Assembly: GCA_023446675.1 (NCBI GenBank)
Contig: JAEXPO010000565.1
Span: 1-5,509, forward strand
Direction of reading: 5' to 3'
DNA: 5,509 nucleotides
From: Bacillota bacterium
GTDB taxonomy: Bacteria; Bacillota; Clostridia; DSM-8532
How positions within the stretch are numbered: the stretch's first letter is position 1; each line of letters starts with the position of its first letter. Shown here one piece after another: positions 4,897 to 5,509 of this stretch. A program made the translations under genes and the position numbers. Below the pieces are notes generated by a model. The model saw only the letters and a program-made list of their open reading frames with translations, ran no database searches and was not told the DNA's origin.

Positions 4897-5509
4897 ATCC
4901 GTTGCTGGCGTTGCTAGCGTTGATGACCTTCAGGTTTTTACACCCAATGGCCACGCTCTCCAGGGTTCCCTTTGTGAAGGCTTCCTGTTCAATAACAAGC
5001 CACTCGGTTCCGTTTTTACGGGCCTGAGCAACTATAGCGGCGATATTTATAATACCGGTGCCAACATCGGTGCTGCGCTTCTCGCCGTTGACAACCTCCA
5101 TATCCTTAATATGAACCAGAGGGCTTCTGCCCTTATACTTACTAATGTACTCAACAGGATCCACTCCGGCGTAATACACCCAGTAGGTATCGACTTCGGT
5201 TTGAAGGTTTTCGGGATCCGCGCTGTTAAATACGATATCCAGGCCGAATTCCCCGTCAAAGGATACAAATTCGTGGGCATGGTTGTGATAGCTGAGAGTC
5301 AGGCCATGAGCCTTAAGCTTTTTGCCCTTCTCCTGGAGAAAGGCTCCCAAATCTTCAAAATCCTTCCTCTCCACCAGATGAGCACCGGGAAGAATAACAT
5401 TGGGATTACCGATTTCCAGATTGTAGGCAATCACTTCATCCAGGTTGTTTTTCAATAAATCCAGACCTGTGTGGGAGCCGGCTGCCTTAAGTCCCAGTCT
5501 GTCCAGCTC
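4895..5509 (-). CDS. Second sugar phosphate isomerase/epimerase, N-terminus beyond window
   Basis: The frame is open from the right edge for 204 codons to TAA at 4897-4895. A TTG codon at 5455 could be taken as a start, but the 18 codons before it read ELDRLGLKAAGSHTGLDLL into the same protein, which is normal family sequence, so the gene continues past the window. Family members are about 250-290 residues, so perhaps 50-80 are missing. Conserved xylose-isomerase-like TIM-barrel motifs are SYHNHAHEF (visible residues 73-81), QTEVDTYWVYYAGVDP (the Asp is a likely metal ligand), LVHIKDM (His133) and WLVIEQE (Glu174). This is a different subgroup from its downstream neighbour, so the pair is not a recent duplication. 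The product probably isomerises or epimerises a sugar derivative in the cytoplasm; substrate unknown. The C-terminal NASNASNG tail looks disordered. Confidence 0.88.
   Translation of the reverse strand, partial: ELDRLGLKAAGSHTGLDLLKNNLDEVIAYNLEIGNPNVILPGAHLVERKDFEDLGAFLQEKGKKLKAHGLTLSYHNHAHEFVSFDGEFGLDIVFNSADPENLQTEVDTYWVYYAGVDPVEYISKYKGRSPLVHIKDMEVVNGEKRSTDVGTGIINIAAIVAQARKNGTEWLVIEQEAFTKGTLESVAIGCKNLKVINASNASNG

Noticed and set aside
5453..5455. TTG codon as the start of the right-hand isomerase gene
   Set aside because: The frame stays open to the window edge and the preceding 18 codons are typical family sequence, so this codon is an internal leucine.
4769..5458. A 229-codon open frame on the plus strand across both isomerase genes
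   Set aside because: It lies antisense to two proteins with clear family motifs, its product shows no recognisable domain, and it crosses a gene junction.

Overview
The window looks like a chromosomal segment of a Gram-positive anaerobe of the Clostridia, plausibly Lachnospiraceae. This rests on strong AGGAGG-type ribosome binding sites, U-tailed hairpin terminators, a small DUF6442-like membrane protein paired with a short XRE regulator, and a cytoplasmic family 78 rhamnosidase beside sugar isomerases. The genus cannot be named from the sequence alone.

Layout. Positions 1-88 (+) are the last 28 codons of threonyl-tRNA synthetase, followed by a hairpin terminator. Positions 189-860 (+) hold an AT-rich promoter/operator region and a two-gene operon: a three-helix membrane protein and a 69-residue HTH regulator. 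A second, about 90% identical copy of the thrS terminator region follows at 899-1003, so the two genes sit between 105-bp direct repeats. Next to the second repeat, at about 1003-1198 (-), lies a decayed fragment resembling an LplC/YtcP-type sugar ABC permease. Positions 1201-3618 (-) encode a complete GH78 alpha-L-rhamnosidase with an internal 15-residue tandem duplication near its C-terminus. Positions 3619-3954 hold a candidate rhamnosidase promoter, a terminator for the upstream genes, and degenerate tandem repeats. Positions 3955-5509 (-) encode two tightly coupled xylose-isomerase-like TIM-barrel proteins; the second runs off the right edge.

How the parts may work together. The minus-strand genes form a sugar-processing block. 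The rhamnosidase has no signal peptide and would cleave imported rhamnosides in the cytoplasm. The two TIM-barrel proteins would isomerise or epimerise a sugar or sugar derivative, but their substrates cannot be read from sequence. The rhamnosidase is separated from the isomerase genes by a good terminator and appears to have its own promoter. The membrane protein/HTH pair looks like a self-contained autoregulated module inserted between thrS and the sugar block. The duplicated terminator region and the truncated permease at its right edge suggest a recombination junction.

The most interesting points are the repeat-flanked module, its palindromic operator with an extra half-site 21 bp upstream, and the permease scar. 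No mobile-element genes, CRISPR array or RNA genes were seen.
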